Source: Verrucomicrobiaceae bacterium
Lineage (GTDB): Bacteria > Verrucomicrobiota > Verrucomicrobiia > Verrucomicrobiales > Verrucomicrobiaceae
Assembly (NCBI GenBank): GCA_027486585.1
Contig: JAIXOU010000046.1
Span: forward strand, 1-39,426
Reading direction: 5' to 3'
Length of the DNA: 39,426 nucleotides
Below, piece after piece: positions 25,313-33,600 of this stretch. The notes beneath the pieces were generated by a model. That model had not been told where the DNA came from. It saw only the letters and a list, made by a program, of their open reading frames with translations, and made no database searches. Position numbers and translations under genes: made by a program. Within the stretch, counting starts at the first letter, position 1. Each line of letters begins with the position of its first letter.

Positions 25313-27208
25313 TCAATGGCCCAACTGGGGCAGCACAAATACGACGAGATAAATGACCATCAGCACACCCGCGCCGAGTAGGAAAGTGTAGGCCTGCAAA
25401 TGACCACCCGTGAGGATGCGCGCAGCAGAACCAATACGCATGGCGATGAACGCCGGAAGACGCGCCACGATGCCATCCACAAACATGCGCTCAAGGCCAT
25501 TCACAATCCAAGCCAGTTGATCCTGAAGCACCTTCACAATCACGGCATAGATTTCATCAAAGTAGAACTTATTAGCGAAAAGCTTGATGTTAAGCGGATC
25601 GCTGTTTTTGCCTCTGTAAAGTAAGAAACCAACACTCGAACCGATGATCAAGGCTGCAATAGAAGCAATCATAACGGTCGGATGATCTTCGGCATGATTG
25701 GGAATCATCGCTGCCAGCAAGCGATTAAAGGACTCAAATGTCGAAAGCACCGTTAAAGCTGCTAAGACGACCAATGGCAAAACCATGATGATGGGTGCCT
25801 CTATGGCGTGATGAGCACTCTCGGTCCTAGGCTTACCCAGGAAAGTAATGACAAACATGCGAGTCATGTAAAAGGCAGTTAACATGGCTGTTGCTACGCC
25901 TATCCAGAAGAGTGGACGGCAGGCTTCAAAACCGACACCCAGAATGGACTCTTTACTCCAAAAGCCGCTGGTGATGAAAGGAACACCCATCAAGGAAGCC
26001 GTGCCGATGGCAAAGGTAACGAAAGTCACTGGCATGTGCTTCATGAGTCCACCCATTTTCCAAATGTCTTGCTCGTGATGGCAGGCATAAATGATGGCGC
26101 CAGAACCTAGGAAGAGCATGGCTTTAAAGAAGGCATGAGTATAAAGGTGGAACATGGCTGGATGGCCTGGACCTGCCTCATGGTGATTGACGCTGACTTG
26201 AATGGCTAACAACCCAACGGCCATCACCATGTAACCTAACTGAGAAAGCGTGGAATAGGCCAGTACACGTTTGATGTCATTTTGCTGAGTTGCCATCAAG
26301 GCGGCCATGAGTGCCGTGAGACCGCCGATCCACGCAATGATCGTGGCTGCATCAGGCGATGCTTCGATGACGAAACTACAACGAACGAGCATGAACACAC
26401 CGGCTGCCACCATGGTGGCGGCGTGAATCAGAGCAGACACTGGTGTTGGGCCTTCCATGGCGTCTGGCAGCCAGACGTGCAGAGGAAACTGAGCGCTTTT
26501 GCCCACGGCTCCCATGAAGATGCCAAGAGCAGCCAAGGTCATGAACAGGGTGTGGGTTTGGGTCATCTCATGCAGGGGGCCTTCGGCAAAGCCGCCCTTC
26601 AGACCGCTAAAACTCACGTCGCCGTGATTGGCCATGAATAGCATCAGAATGCCAATCATGAATCCGAAGTCGCCGATGCGATTGGTTAGGAAAGCTTTTT
26701 TGCAGGCCTCCGCGGCGGATGGCTTCTCAAACCAGTGACCAATCAGAAGATAAGAACTCAAGCCGACTAGTTCCCAGAAAATGAACATCATGAACAAGTT
26801 GCCAGCCAGAACAATGCCGGTCATGGAGAACATGAAGAGCGAGAGGGAGCCAAAGAAGCGCACCTTGCCCTCGTCCTCTTTCATGTAACCTAGAGAGAAA
26901 AGATGCACAAGCAGACCAATGGAAGTGACGATAAACATCATGCCTCGGCTTTGCTGATCGATCATCGCATCCAGACCAATACGGAATTTGCCAATCTCGA
27001 TGAAAGGCAACAACATGGGAGCTGAATCACGTGCATCGAGCAGCATGAGGCTGATGACAAAACAAATGGCGGCTGAAGCAATGGAAAGCACAACACTGGC
27101 TCCTTTGAGCAGTTTGTGACCCAGCAAGATGGATAGCGCCGTTAAAAACGGCAGCATGAGTAGCAGTGTCGGAAGGGATGCAGTTGTGTCCTGAGCAGGG
27201 GGCGTCAT
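25313..27208 (-). CDS. nuoL: NADH-quinone oxidoreductase subunit L
   Basis: Complex I subunit L, 631 residues, with about 16 membrane helices and the long lateral helix near the C-terminus. Blocks seen are FMMFIFWELVGLSSYLLIGHWFEKPSAAEACKKAFLTNRIGD, AQFPLHVWLPDAMEGPTPVSALIHAATMVAAGVFMLVR, DIKRVLAYSTLSQLGYM and HAFFKAMLFLGSGAIIYACHHEQDI, all typical of NuoL/ND5. A 13-base gap separates it from nuoK. Confidence 0.96.
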   Translation of the reverse strand: MTPPAQDTTASLPTLLLMLPFLTALSILLGHKLLKGASVVLSIASAAICFVISLMLLDARDSAPMLLPFIEIGKFRIGLDAMIDQQSRGMMFIVTSIGLLVHLFSLGYMKEDEGKVRFFGSLSLFMFSMTGIVLAGNLFMMFIFWELVGLSSYLLIGHWFEKPSAAEACKKAFLTNRIGDFGFMIGILMLFMANHGDVSFSGLKGGFAEGPLHEMTQTHTLFMTLAALGIFMGAVGKSAQFPLHVWLPDAMEGPTPVSALIHAATMVAAGVFMLVRCSFVIEASPDAATIIAWIGGLTALMAALMATQQNDIKRVLAYSTLSQLGYMVMAVGLLAIQVSVNHHEAGPGHPAMFHLYTHAFFKAMLFLGSGAIIYACHHEQDIWKMGGLMKHMPVTFVTFAIGTASLMGVPFITSGFWSKESILGVGFEACRPLFWIGVATAMLTAFYMTRMFVITFLGKPRTESAHHAIEAPIIMVLPLVVLAALTVLSTFESFNRLLAAMIPNHAEDHPTVMIASIAALIIGSSVGFLLYRGKNSDPLNIKLFANKFYFDEIYAVIVKVLQDQLAWIVNGLERMFVDGIVARLPAFIAMRIGSAARILTGGHLQAYTFLLGAGVLMVIYLVVFVLPQLGH

Positions 27209-27221
27209 GAGGAAAAAAGGG

Positions 27222-27539
27222 TTAGCCTTGAAGCTTGGTCACAGATTCGACTTCGACGCTCTGTTTCGAGCGATAGAGTGCCACGATGATTGCCAAACCT
27301 ACAGCCACTTCGGCCGCAGCTACGGTGATGGTGAAGAAAACCAGAGCCTGGGCCGAGTAATCAGGCAGACCAGCCAAGACATGGAAACGTGAGAACGCCA
27401 CCAAGGTCAGATTAGCTGCGCTGAGCATCATTTCCAAACACATGTAAATGATGATGATGTTTCGGCGTGCCACAACACCGGCTAGGCCAAGTGCAAAGAG
27501 GATTCCGCTTACTACGAGGTAATGACTGAGTGTGATCAT
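27222..27539 (-). CDS. nuoK: NADH-quinone oxidoreductase subunit K
   Basis: Small complex I subunit K, 105 residues with three membrane helices. The two membrane glutamates of the proton path are present: Glu36 (YMCLEMMLSAANL) and Glu77 (VAAAEVAVGLAI). Its ATG overlaps the nuoJ stop (ATGA at 27536-27539), so J and K are translationally coupled. Confidence 0.95.
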   Translation of the reverse strand: MITLSHYLVVSGILFALGLAGVVARRNIIIIYMCLEMMLSAANLTLVAFSRFHVLAGLPDYSAQALVFFTITVAAAEVAVGLAIIVALYRSKQSVEVESVTKLQG

Positions 27540-28123
27540 CGTGCCACCTCCTTATCGCGTTTGGAAAGAACGACCACACCGACAGTGCCGACCATGAGAA
27601 GCAAACCCATGACTTGCAGATGAAAACCGTATTGTTTGAACAAGGCCAATCCCATGAGCTTTGTATCAGGCAGGATACCTGCTTTGAGATCCTTCGAGAT
27701 GGTTGGAAGATCTTTATCGGTCGCCGCCATTTGATTGCCAGCAGCCACGAGATTTAAAGCTGCCTCATTCAAGGTCAGGTCACTCTGATGATGCGCCGCA
27801 CTCACGGTTGCAATTTGAACTGCCAATACTGAGCCCAGCACGATCGCACCGACAATGGCGGCCACGTTTGTCTTCCGATCCGACTCAGCCTTGATGTCTA
27901 AAAGCATTATGATGAACAGGAAAAGCACCATCACTGCACCTGCGTAAACAAGGATCTGAATCGTCCCGATGAAGAAAGCGTCCAGACTAATGAACAGAGC
28001 AGCTAATCCTACGAAGCTCATGGCCAGCGATAAGGCGCTTGTGACCGGGTTGCGCGCCAGAACCACCATGAGGCCAAAGCCCAAGGTAATGAGTGCGAAA
28101 AGATAAAAGAGGAGTGAGGGCAT
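27536..28123 (-). CDS. nuoJ: NADH-quinone oxidoreductase subunit J
   Basis: Complex I subunit J, 195 residues with five membrane helices. ARNPVTSALSLAMSFVGLAALFISLDAFFIGTIQILVYAGAVMVLFLFIIMLLD is the conserved core with the pi-bulge helix 3. A polar loop of about 60 residues (about 105-165) lies between helices 4 and 5, somewhat longer than in E. coli. It starts 5 bases after nuoI and overlaps nuoK. Confidence 0.94.
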   Translation of the reverse strand: MPSLLFYLFALITLGFGLMVVLARNPVTSALSLAMSFVGLAALFISLDAFFIGTIQILVYAGAVMVLFLFIIMLLDIKAESDRKTNVAAIVGAIVLGSVLAVQIATVSAAHHQSDLTLNEAALNLVAAGNQMAATDKDLPTISKDLKAGILPDTKLMGLALFKQYGFHLQVMGLLLMVGTVGVVVLSKRDKEVAR

Positions 28124-28128
28124 TTAGA

Positions 28129-28674
28129 CTATTTCAATTCATTCCATTTATTCACCAGACCAATACGCTTGCCACCGATTTGGTACAGCTTGGCCTTGTC
28201 ATGCATGAGTTCTGCGCGGGATTCACCGGTAATGGCGTAATCTTTGCGCAAATAAATGGCCTGCTCAGGGCAAACTTCCTCGCACATGCCACAGTAGATG
28301 CATCGAGTCATGTCGATATCGAATTCTTTCGGACGCTTTTCCACTTTGGCCCATGGATCGTCGCTTGGGATTTCTCCTGGAGTGATTCGGATCGCTTTTG
28401 GCGGGCAGATGAATTCGCAAAGCTGGCAGCTAACACAGCGCTCACGGTCCTGCTCGTCTGTTACTAGGGCTGGTGCACCACGATAATATTCTGGAAGATT
28501 TTCATCCCACTTCTGTTCGGGATACTCCATGGTCACTTTTTCTTTCTTTCCGGTAATTTCCAGGAAAGTCTTCAAGGCATGACCAAGAGTGATTTTCAGG
28601 CCTTTGGCAAAAGTGGAAATGAACCAACTTTCATGCCAGGCGAGTTTAGGGCGTTTTACAAAGATCGTTGCCAT
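28129..28674 (-). CDS. nuoI: NADH-quinone oxidoreductase subunit I, two [4Fe-4S] clusters
   Basis: Complex I iron-sulfur subunit I, 181 residues, joining the hydrophilic and membrane arms (clusters N6a and N6b). The eight ligands are Cys80/83/86/90 (CVSCQLCEFIC) and Cys125/128/131/135 (CIYCGMCEEVC). An amphipathic N-terminal helix (WFISTFAKGLKITLGHALKTFL) anchors it to the membrane. The Met at 28674 gives the family start and lies 11 bases after nuoH; the longer frame (to 28707) overlaps nuoH. Confidence 0.95.
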   Translation of the reverse strand: MATIFVKRPKLAWHESWFISTFAKGLKITLGHALKTFLEITGKKEKVTMEYPEQKWDENLPEYYRGAPALVTDEQDRERCVSCQLCEFICPPKAIRITPGEIPSDDPWAKVEKRPKEFDIDMTRCIYCGMCEEVCPEQAIYLRKDYAITGESRAELMHDKAKLYQIGGKRIGLVNKWNELK

Positions 28675-28685
28675 AAATAGGGGGA

Positions 28686-29921
28686 TTATTTCAACGGAAC
28701 CAACCACATGAGGAAAGCCGTTAGCACAACATTAAACAGGGCTAATTCAAACATGACCATCCAGCCGAGTTTCATTAACTGGTCGAACCGGAAGCGGGGC
28801 AAGGTCCAGCGAATGAGAATGAAGAAAAGGATAAAGAAGACAATTTTACCCAGGAAAACACCAATGTGGAGTAGTCCAAGCCACAGCGGTGTATCACCTG
28901 CGGAATACCCCAGACCAATAAGTGGCCCGAAAGGAATGCTCCAACCGCCCAGGAAGAGGGTCACGGCCAAACCGGAACCGATGATCATCGCTGCGTATTC
29001 ACCCAGGAAGAAGAGGGCGAATTTCATTGAGCTGTACTCCGTATGATAACCAGCCACCAACTCCGTTTCACACTCTGCCATGTCGAATGGTAGGCGATTC
29101 GTCTCAGCGAACATCGCCACAACAAAGATACAGAAGGAGAGCCCCATCGGAATCCAGAGCACCCAGCGGGCCAAGCTTAGCCCTTCACCCCAGAGGGGGA
29201 GGAGCAGCCAGCCATTGGCATCTTGGTAGATCGACATCTTGGTCAGATTCAGCTCACCAAAGACCATCAGTACCGGAATGATCGAAAGCCCGAGTGACAG
29301 TTCATAGCTGATCATTTGGGCTGAAGCACGCACGCCGCCCAGGAAAGGATATTTGGAGTTTGAGGCCCAGCCAGCGATCACAATCCCATAAACACCGAGA
29401 GATGCGATGGCGAAGGTGTAAAGTGGACCGACACTCAGATCGGCAATCACTGAGGGAACCGGCACCGACGAGAAAACAGGAAGATCAGCCATGCCAATCA
29501 CGCCATACACCCAGCTCAATAGTCCGTTCAGATCTGACAAACGCAGCTCGGAACCAAAAGGCAGAACCACGCAGGTCATGAGTGCGGGCACCATGGTCAG
29601 GCAGGGAGCCAGCCAATAATAGAAGGCATTCACCGACTTTGGCGTGAAGTCTTCCTTCAGGAGAAACTTGATGCCATCTGCCATTGGCTGGGTCAGGCCC
29701 CCGATCCCGAGGATCTGGATGTCTTTTTTGAAACCGAATAAGGTCAGCGGGATCCCCGTCCGATTCGGCCCCACGCGATCCTGAATCACAGCCGAGAATC
29801 TGCGTTCAGCATAGACGCTGTACGCCACCATGGGCAGAATGACCAAAAAGGTCAGAAAAACGATCTTCACCACCGAAGCGATGAGGAAGGTAAGGTCAAT
29901 GTTAGCAAGTAGGTGTCCCAT
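28686..29921 (-). CDS. nuoH: NADH-quinone oxidoreductase subunit H
   Basis: Complex I subunit H, 411 residues with about eight or nine membrane helices, forming the quinone chamber. Conserved pieces are QDRVGPNRTG (with the ERR near it), GGLTQPMADGIKFLLKEDFTP, ETNRLPFDMAECETELVAGYHTEYSSMKFALFFLGEYA and the C-terminal RWTLPRFRFDQLMKLGW. It is slightly longer than in E. coli. It is the first gene of the nuoHIJKLMN run: nothing from nuoA-G lies upstream, where lspA is transcribed the other way. The start ATG at 29921 agrees with the family. A CRP-like palindrome lies 47 bases upstream. Confidence 0.95.
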   Translation of the reverse strand: MGHLLANIDLTFLIASVVKIVFLTFLVILPMVAYSVYAERRFSAVIQDRVGPNRTGIPLTLFGFKKDIQILGIGGLTQPMADGIKFLLKEDFTPKSVNAFYYWLAPCLTMVPALMTCVVLPFGSELRLSDLNGLLSWVYGVIGMADLPVFSSVPVPSVIADLSVGPLYTFAIASLGVYGIVIAGWASNSKYPFLGGVRASAQMISYELSLGLSIIPVLMVFGELNLTKMSIYQDANGWLLLPLWGEGLSLARWVLWIPMGLSFCIFVVAMFAETNRLPFDMAECETELVAGYHTEYSSMKFALFFLGEYAAMIIGSGLAVTLFLGGWSIPFGPLIGLGYSAGDTPLWLGLLHIGVFLGKIVFFILFFILIRWTLPRFRFDQLMKLGWMVMFELALFNVVLTAFLMWLVPLK

Positions 29922-29967
29922 GAGGCCGCAGCATTATCAGGAAGGCTTTACGAGCGGCAACTCGTAT

Positions 29968-29985
29968 TTGTGAAAAATTTCACAA
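29968..29985. promoter_or_regulatory. CRP/FNR-family-type palindrome upstream of nuoH
   Basis: TTGTGAAAAATTTCACAA is a perfect 18-bp inverted repeat (8-bp arms, 2-bp centre) and contains TGTGA-N6-TCACA, the exact half-site spacing of a CRP operator. It is centred about 55 bases before the nuoH ATG and 150 bases before lspA. A second hairpin, TACGAG/CTCGTA (29949-29966), lies between it and nuoH. No regulator gene of this family is in the window. Confidence 0.5.
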
Positions 29986-30117
29986 GCTCCCTTTTTTAAA
30001 GGTCATTTTTTCCGTTTTTCAGGGGTTTTGAGGCCTTGACAGGGGTTTTGCTGCACTTCGGGTGGAGAATCAGACCTGACTGCGCACTCCTAGCCGCTTT
30101 CAGATTGCCAGAGACTC

Positions 30118-30148
30118 AGGAGGATGCATGAATGCGCCCCGCTCATGA
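30118..30148 (+). promoter_or_regulatory. Shine-Dalgarno and 6-codon leader ORF before lspA
   Basis: AGGAGG (30118-30123), one of the few clear ribosome binding sites in the window, lies 4 bases before an ATG at 30128 that opens a six-codon frame (Met-Asn-Ala-Pro-Arg-Ser, TGA at 30146-30148). That stop overlaps the lspA ATG (30145) as ATGA. The ATG at 30124 that would start a longer LspA touches the ribosome site with no spacing and is therefore unlikely. Leader-coupled translation of lspA is inferred. A TTGACA at 30036-30041 is -35-like but no good -10 follows. Confidence 0.35.
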
Positions 30149-30678
30149 CCAAGCTACTTCTTTGCCTTTCTTTGCCTCTTTACCTTCTCGATCAATGGTC
30201 GAAAAACTGGATCGTTGGCAAGTACGGCCTGCACACGGATGAGGAAGCCGTCATTCCTGGTATCTTTTGGCTGCATCATACGGCCAACACCGGCGTGGCT
30301 TTTGGCATGTTCAATGGAACGCAGTATGCCAACTATGCCTTTGCTTGCATCTCCCTGAGTGCCCTGGGCTTCATCATCTGGATGTATCGACAGAATGCTT
30401 TTCCAGGTTGGATGAGCCGCACCGCTGTCGCTTTACTCATCTCTGGTATTTTTGGTAACCTTACCGATCGCGTCTTTCGCCGCCATGACGACGGCGTCCT
30501 TTTTGGCGGCGGTTTCCTCGACGGTTACGTGGTCGATTTCCTCCGCTTCGACTTTGGCTTCCCGCCCTTCAATCCCTGGCCCTCCTTCAATGTTGCCGAC
30601 TCGTGCGTCGTCACCGCAGCCATCCTGCTTGCTATCGCGTCCTTCATCGAAAAACCAACGTCGAAGGTATCCAAATGA
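30145..30678 (+). CDS. lspA: Lipoprotein signal peptidase (signal peptidase II)
   Basis: Inner-membrane aspartyl protease LspA, 177 residues with four membrane helices, cutting signal peptides from prolipoproteins at the lipidated Cys. Helix 1 contains LYLLDQWSKNWI; HHTANTGVAFGMF and GNLTDRVFR carry conserved Asn and catalytic Asp108; the second Asp152 is in PSFNVADSCV; GYVVDFLRF is also typical. The Met at 30145 is chosen because the leader ORF couples into it. The gene overlaps its own terminator. Several lipoproteins in this window (4225-4434, 33628-34623, perhaps 14322-14975) would be its clients. Confidence 0.95.
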   Translation: MTKLLLCLSLPLYLLDQWSKNWIVGKYGLHTDEEAVIPGIFWLHHTANTGVAFGMFNGTQYANYAFACISLSALGFIIWMYRQNAFPGWMSRTAVALLISGIFGNLTDRVFRRHDDGVLFGGGFLDGYVVDFLRFDFGFPPFNPWPSFNVADSCVVTAAILLAIASFIEKPTSKVSK

Positions 30679-30704
30679 TGGATCCTTCTTCGTTGGTTGT
30701 TTTT
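30653..30704. terminator. Long hairpin terminator overlapping the end of lspA
   Basis: AACCAACG (30653-30660) pairs with CGTTGGTT (30691-30698), with an inner stem of GAAGGTATCC against GGATCCTTC with one bulge. The tail on the plus strand is GTTTTTGATT. The lspA stop (30676-30678) lies inside the hairpin. Facing the dxs end from the other side, it may also stop minus-strand transcripts (tail TTTTCGAT). Confidence 0.7.
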
Positions 30705-30747
30705 GATTGGTGCAGAAAAACCGCAGGCTGTCCGATGCGTCCCTGCC

Positions 30748-32652
30748 TTATTTAGCCTGGGCAAGCTGAGCCAGCACCTTTTCCACCGTAGCTTCGGCAG
30801 TAAGCCCGTGCTTTTTCCGGAGGATAGCAGGTGTGCCATGCTCGACAAAGGCATCTGGCCAGCCGACACGAACGACCGGAGTCGTGATGCCTGCGGTGCT
30901 GAGATGCTCGATCACTCCACAACCAAAGCCGTTCATGAGGATGTGATCTTCGAGGGTGCAGACGACCTTCACCTTTTTAGCGATGTCCTCAATCAGTGAG
31001 GCATCTAGGGGTTTGATCCAGCGTGGATTAATCAGGGCTACGGAGAGACCTTTGGCCTCCAGCAGCTTCTTGGCTGCCTCGGCTGTCGTGAACATGTCGC
31101 CCAGGCCGATGAGTGCCACGTCGGTGCCATCTGAAATAAGTTCGCCTTTGCCGATCTCTAAAAGTCTCGGATTGGCTTTGGGTGTTACTCCGGGGCCATT
31201 GCCACGAGGGTAACGGATAGCTATTGGGCCTTTTTCATAGTTGGCCATGGTCCAAAGCATATCGACAAATTCATCTTCATCTTTTGGCTGCATATGGACG
31301 AGTCCAGGAATGCCGCGTAGGTAGGCGATGTCAAAAAGACCATGATGGGTCGGGCCGTCATCACCACTGAGACCACCGCGGTCCATGCAAAGACGCACAG
31401 GCAGATGCTGAATGGCCATGTCGTGGATGATCATATCGATCGCTCTCTGCATGAAGGTCGAATAAATCGTCAAGAAAGGACGCAGGCCCTGCACAGCGAG
31501 ACCGCAGGCAAAGAGAGCTGCATGTTCCTCTGCAATTCCGACATCAAAGTAACGCTCAGGAATTTCTTTCTTAAAGCACATCAAGCCAGTGCCGCCGGGC
31601 ATGGCCGCCGTGATTGCGACGATCTTTTTATCTTCTTTGGCAAAGTCCGTGACTGTGCGCGCAAAGACCTGGCTGTAGGTCGGCTTATCCGTGGACTGAG
31701 TTTCACCAGTCTCAATGTTGTATTTTCCAAGCCCGTGGAACTTGCTTGGATCTTCCAGCGCAGGTTTGTAGCCACGTCCTTTTTCGGTAAGGATGTGTAA
31801 GATAACAGGCTCATTTTGAGTCTTCAAAAACTCAAAGGTCTGGATGAGCAAAGGCAAATCATGCCCATCAATAGGCCCATAGTAACGGATGCCAAACTCC
31901 TCGAAAAGTGTGCTGCGATTATGCGGCCCTTCACTTTGTGGTAGGAGCAGGCCTTTGGCACTGTTTTCCACGCGTTCAGCCAGCTTCCGCGCACCGTCGC
32001 CGAGCATGAACTCGACAAATTTGGACGCTTTTTCATGTAGATTGGCAAAGCCGGGGTGAGTTGCGATGCTGTTGAAATACTTTGCGATCGCTCCGACGTT
32101 TTTGTCAATGCTCCACTCGTTGTCATTCAGCACGGTGATCAATCGCTTCGTGTGCGCAGCGATGTTATTCAATGCTTCAAAAACAGGGCCGCAAGTGAAA
32201 GCCGCATCACCTGAAACACAGACGACATGGTCATCTGTGCCTTTTAAATCACGCGCAGTTGCCATGCCCAGAGCAGCGCTCAGAGCGGTACCTGCATGAC
32301 CAGCGCCATAGCAGTCATGCTCACTTTCACTGCGCAGTAGGAAACCATTGAGACCTTCGTATTGGCGGATGGTGTGGATTTTATCCCAGCGGCCTGTCAG
32401 CATTTTGTGAACATAGCCCTGATGCGCGACATCAAAGACAAATTTGTCATTCGGCGTGTCAAACACGCGATGCATGGCGATGGTCAACTCCACAACCCCA
32501 AGGTTGGGTCCGAGATGTCCTCCGGTCTCACTTAAGGTTTCGATGAGGGTGGCACGGATCTTTTCTGCAAGTGCAGGCAGTTGCTCTAAAGGCAGAGCTT
32601 TGAGATCAGTCGGGCTGGTGATGGTAGGCAGGGTAGTGTCCACGAGGTTCAA
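30748..32652 (-). CDS. dxs: 1-deoxy-D-xylulose-5-phosphate synthase
   Basis: Dxs of about 634 residues, condensing pyruvate and glyceraldehyde 3-phosphate with thiamine diphosphate, first step of the MEP isoprenoid pathway. Motifs: TGGHLGPNLGVVELT (first His), DVAHQGYVHKMLTGR, GAGHAGTALSAALG, NDNEWSIDKNVGA, GIAEEHAALFACGLA with catalytic Glu, and DRGGLSGDDGPTHHG. Two residues differ from textbook Dxs: GDA in place of GDG in the thiamine-diphosphate motif (VSGDAAFTCGPVFEALNN), and a small residue in GAGHAGT. No ATG lies near the start: the frame begins with TTG at 32652, overlapping the xseB stop as TTGA; GTG at 32643 is an alternative. xseB and dxs are coupled. Confidence 0.94.
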   Translation of the reverse strand: MNLVDTTLPTITSPTDLKALPLEQLPALAEKIRATLIETLSETGGHLGPNLGVVELTIAMHRVFDTPNDKFVFDVAHQGYVHKMLTGRWDKIHTIRQYEGLNGFLLRSESEHDCYGAGHAGTALSAALGMATARDLKGTDDHVVCVSGDAAFTCGPVFEALNNIAAHTKRLITVLNDNEWSIDKNVGAIAKYFNSIATHPGFANLHEKASKFVEFMLGDGARKLAERVENSAKGLLLPQSEGPHNRSTLFEEFGIRYYGPIDGHDLPLLIQTFEFLKTQNEPVILHILTEKGRGYKPALEDPSKFHGLGKYNIETGETQSTDKPTYSQVFARTVTDFAKEDKKIVAITAAMPGGTGLMCFKKEIPERYFDVGIAEEHAALFACGLAVQGLRPFLTIYSTFMQRAIDMIIHDMAIQHLPVRLCMDRGGLSGDDGPTHHGLFDIAYLRGIPGLVHMQPKDEDEFVDMLWTMANYEKGPIAIRYPRGNGPGVTPKANPRLLEIGKGELISDGTDVALIGLGDMFTTAEAAKKLLEAKGLSVALINPRWIKPLDASLIEDIAKKVKVVCTLEDHILMNGFGCGVIEHLSTAGITTPVVRVGWPDAFVEHGTPAILRKKHGLTAEATVEKVLAQLAQAK

Positions 32653-32996
32653 AAAAGTCGGATGTCGTCGCTGGCTTCCTCAGCGTCAGGCTTTGCCGTG
32701 CGTCGGCGTGTGGTGGCTGCAGGCTTTGCTGTATTTTCCACAGAAGTCTCTGCTGCGCGGGTTGGGTCAAAGGCGGCCAGTTCAGCTTTACCATCAGCCC
32801 CGAGGCTGATCGTCTCGATCCGCTGTCTGGCAGTATCGATCCTACGGCGACAAAGTTGCAGCAGTTTCATGCCCTCTTCGTAGCTGGTAACCATCTCATC
32901 CAGAGGCATTCGGTCGGATTCCATCGCAGCCACGATTTCCTCTAGGCGGTCCATGGCCTGCTCAAAGGATGTTTCGGTGGGAGTGGAAGAATTCAT
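32649..32996 (-). CDS. xseB: Exodeoxyribonuclease VII small subunit
   Basis: XseB, 115 residues, small subunit of the exonuclease VII that degrades single-stranded DNA together with XseA. The core (residues about 8-70) is the typical coiled-coil hairpin: SFEQAMDRLEEIVAAMESDRMPLDEMVTSYEEGMKLLQLCRRRIDTARQRIE. A tail of about 40 residues is added (AAETSVENTAKPAATTRRRTAKPDAEEASDDIRLF), rich in Ala, Thr, Arg, which most XseB proteins lack. The xseA gene is not in the window. The stop overlaps the dxs TTG start. It is divergent from rsfS. Confidence 0.92.
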   Translation of the reverse strand: MNSSTPTETSFEQAMDRLEEIVAAMESDRMPLDEMVTSYEEGMKLLQLCRRRIDTARQRIETISLGADGKAELAAFDPTRAAETSVENTAKPAATTRRRTAKPDAEEASDDIRLF

Positions 32997-33123
32997 GGTT
33001 AAATCGGGCGTGCATTATCAGGACACTGGATGCGTAGGCAAGCGAGAAAAGCAGACGATTCGGATGGAAGCTTGCTTTATCTTCAAAAATGGGTTTCAAG
33101 TTAGCTCAGACATTAATACAACC

Positions 33124-33600
33124 ATGGAAGCTATCGAGACCGCCCGCCTTTGTGCCAATTATGCTGATGACAAGAAGGCCGAGTCCATTGTGGTGCTCGA
33201 CTTGCGCGGGCTATCCCCCGTCAGCGACTTCTTCGTCATCTGCACCGCCAACTCCAACCCGCAGCTCCGCGCCGTGCGGGATGAGGTCGTGGAACAAATG
33301 CGCATCAAGCACAATTTGAAGCCGCTTTTCAGTGATGGCACCTACGAGAGCCAATGGCTGATCATTAATTTTCCGAACGTTTTGGTTCACATCCTTTCCC
33401 CTGAGAAACGCGAATTTTACGCCTTAGAAGAACTTTGGGGTGATGCCCCCGAGATCACTTGGGAGCCTGTGATCGAAGTGCAAGCACCGGTCAAAAAGCC
33501 AGCTGCCGCCAAAAAAGCAGCTGCTAAAAAGGTGACCACAAAGAAAGTCGCGGCTAAAAAAGCGGTGGTAAAAAAAAGCCCCCGCAAAGAAGGCAGCTAA
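33124..33600 (+). CDS. rsfS: Ribosomal silencing factor RsfS with a basic Lys/Ala-rich tail
   Basis: RsfS (Iojap/DUF143), 158 residues. The core (residues 1-114; LCANYADDKKAESIVVLDLRGLSPVSDFFVICTANSNPQLRAVRDEV ... DGTYESQWLIINFPNVLVHILSPEKREFYALEELWGDAP) binds ribosomal protein uL14 and blocks subunit joining. The start at 33124 matches the family. Unlike usual RsfS proteins of about 110-120 residues, residues 122-158 form a K/A repeat resembling histone H1 tails (AAKKAAAKK, VAAKKAVVKK). At an A8 run (33570-33577) the frame ends SPRKEGS; a one-base shift would read KKAPAKKAAKK and stop at 33607. The tail is probably a nucleic-acid-binding extension; frame choice is uncertain. Confidence 0.93.
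   Translation: MEAIETARLCANYADDKKAESIVVLDLRGLSPVSDFFVICTANSNPQLRAVRDEVVEQMRIKHNLKPLFSDGTYESQWLIINFPNVLVHILSPEKREFYALEELWGDAPEITWEPVIEVQAPVKKPAAAKKAAAKKVTTKKVAAKKAVVKKSPRKEGS

Noticed and set aside
30124-30144. Longer LspA start with seven extra residues
   Set aside because: The ATG touches the AGGAGG with no spacing and the extra residues do not fit the family; ATG at 30145 is better.
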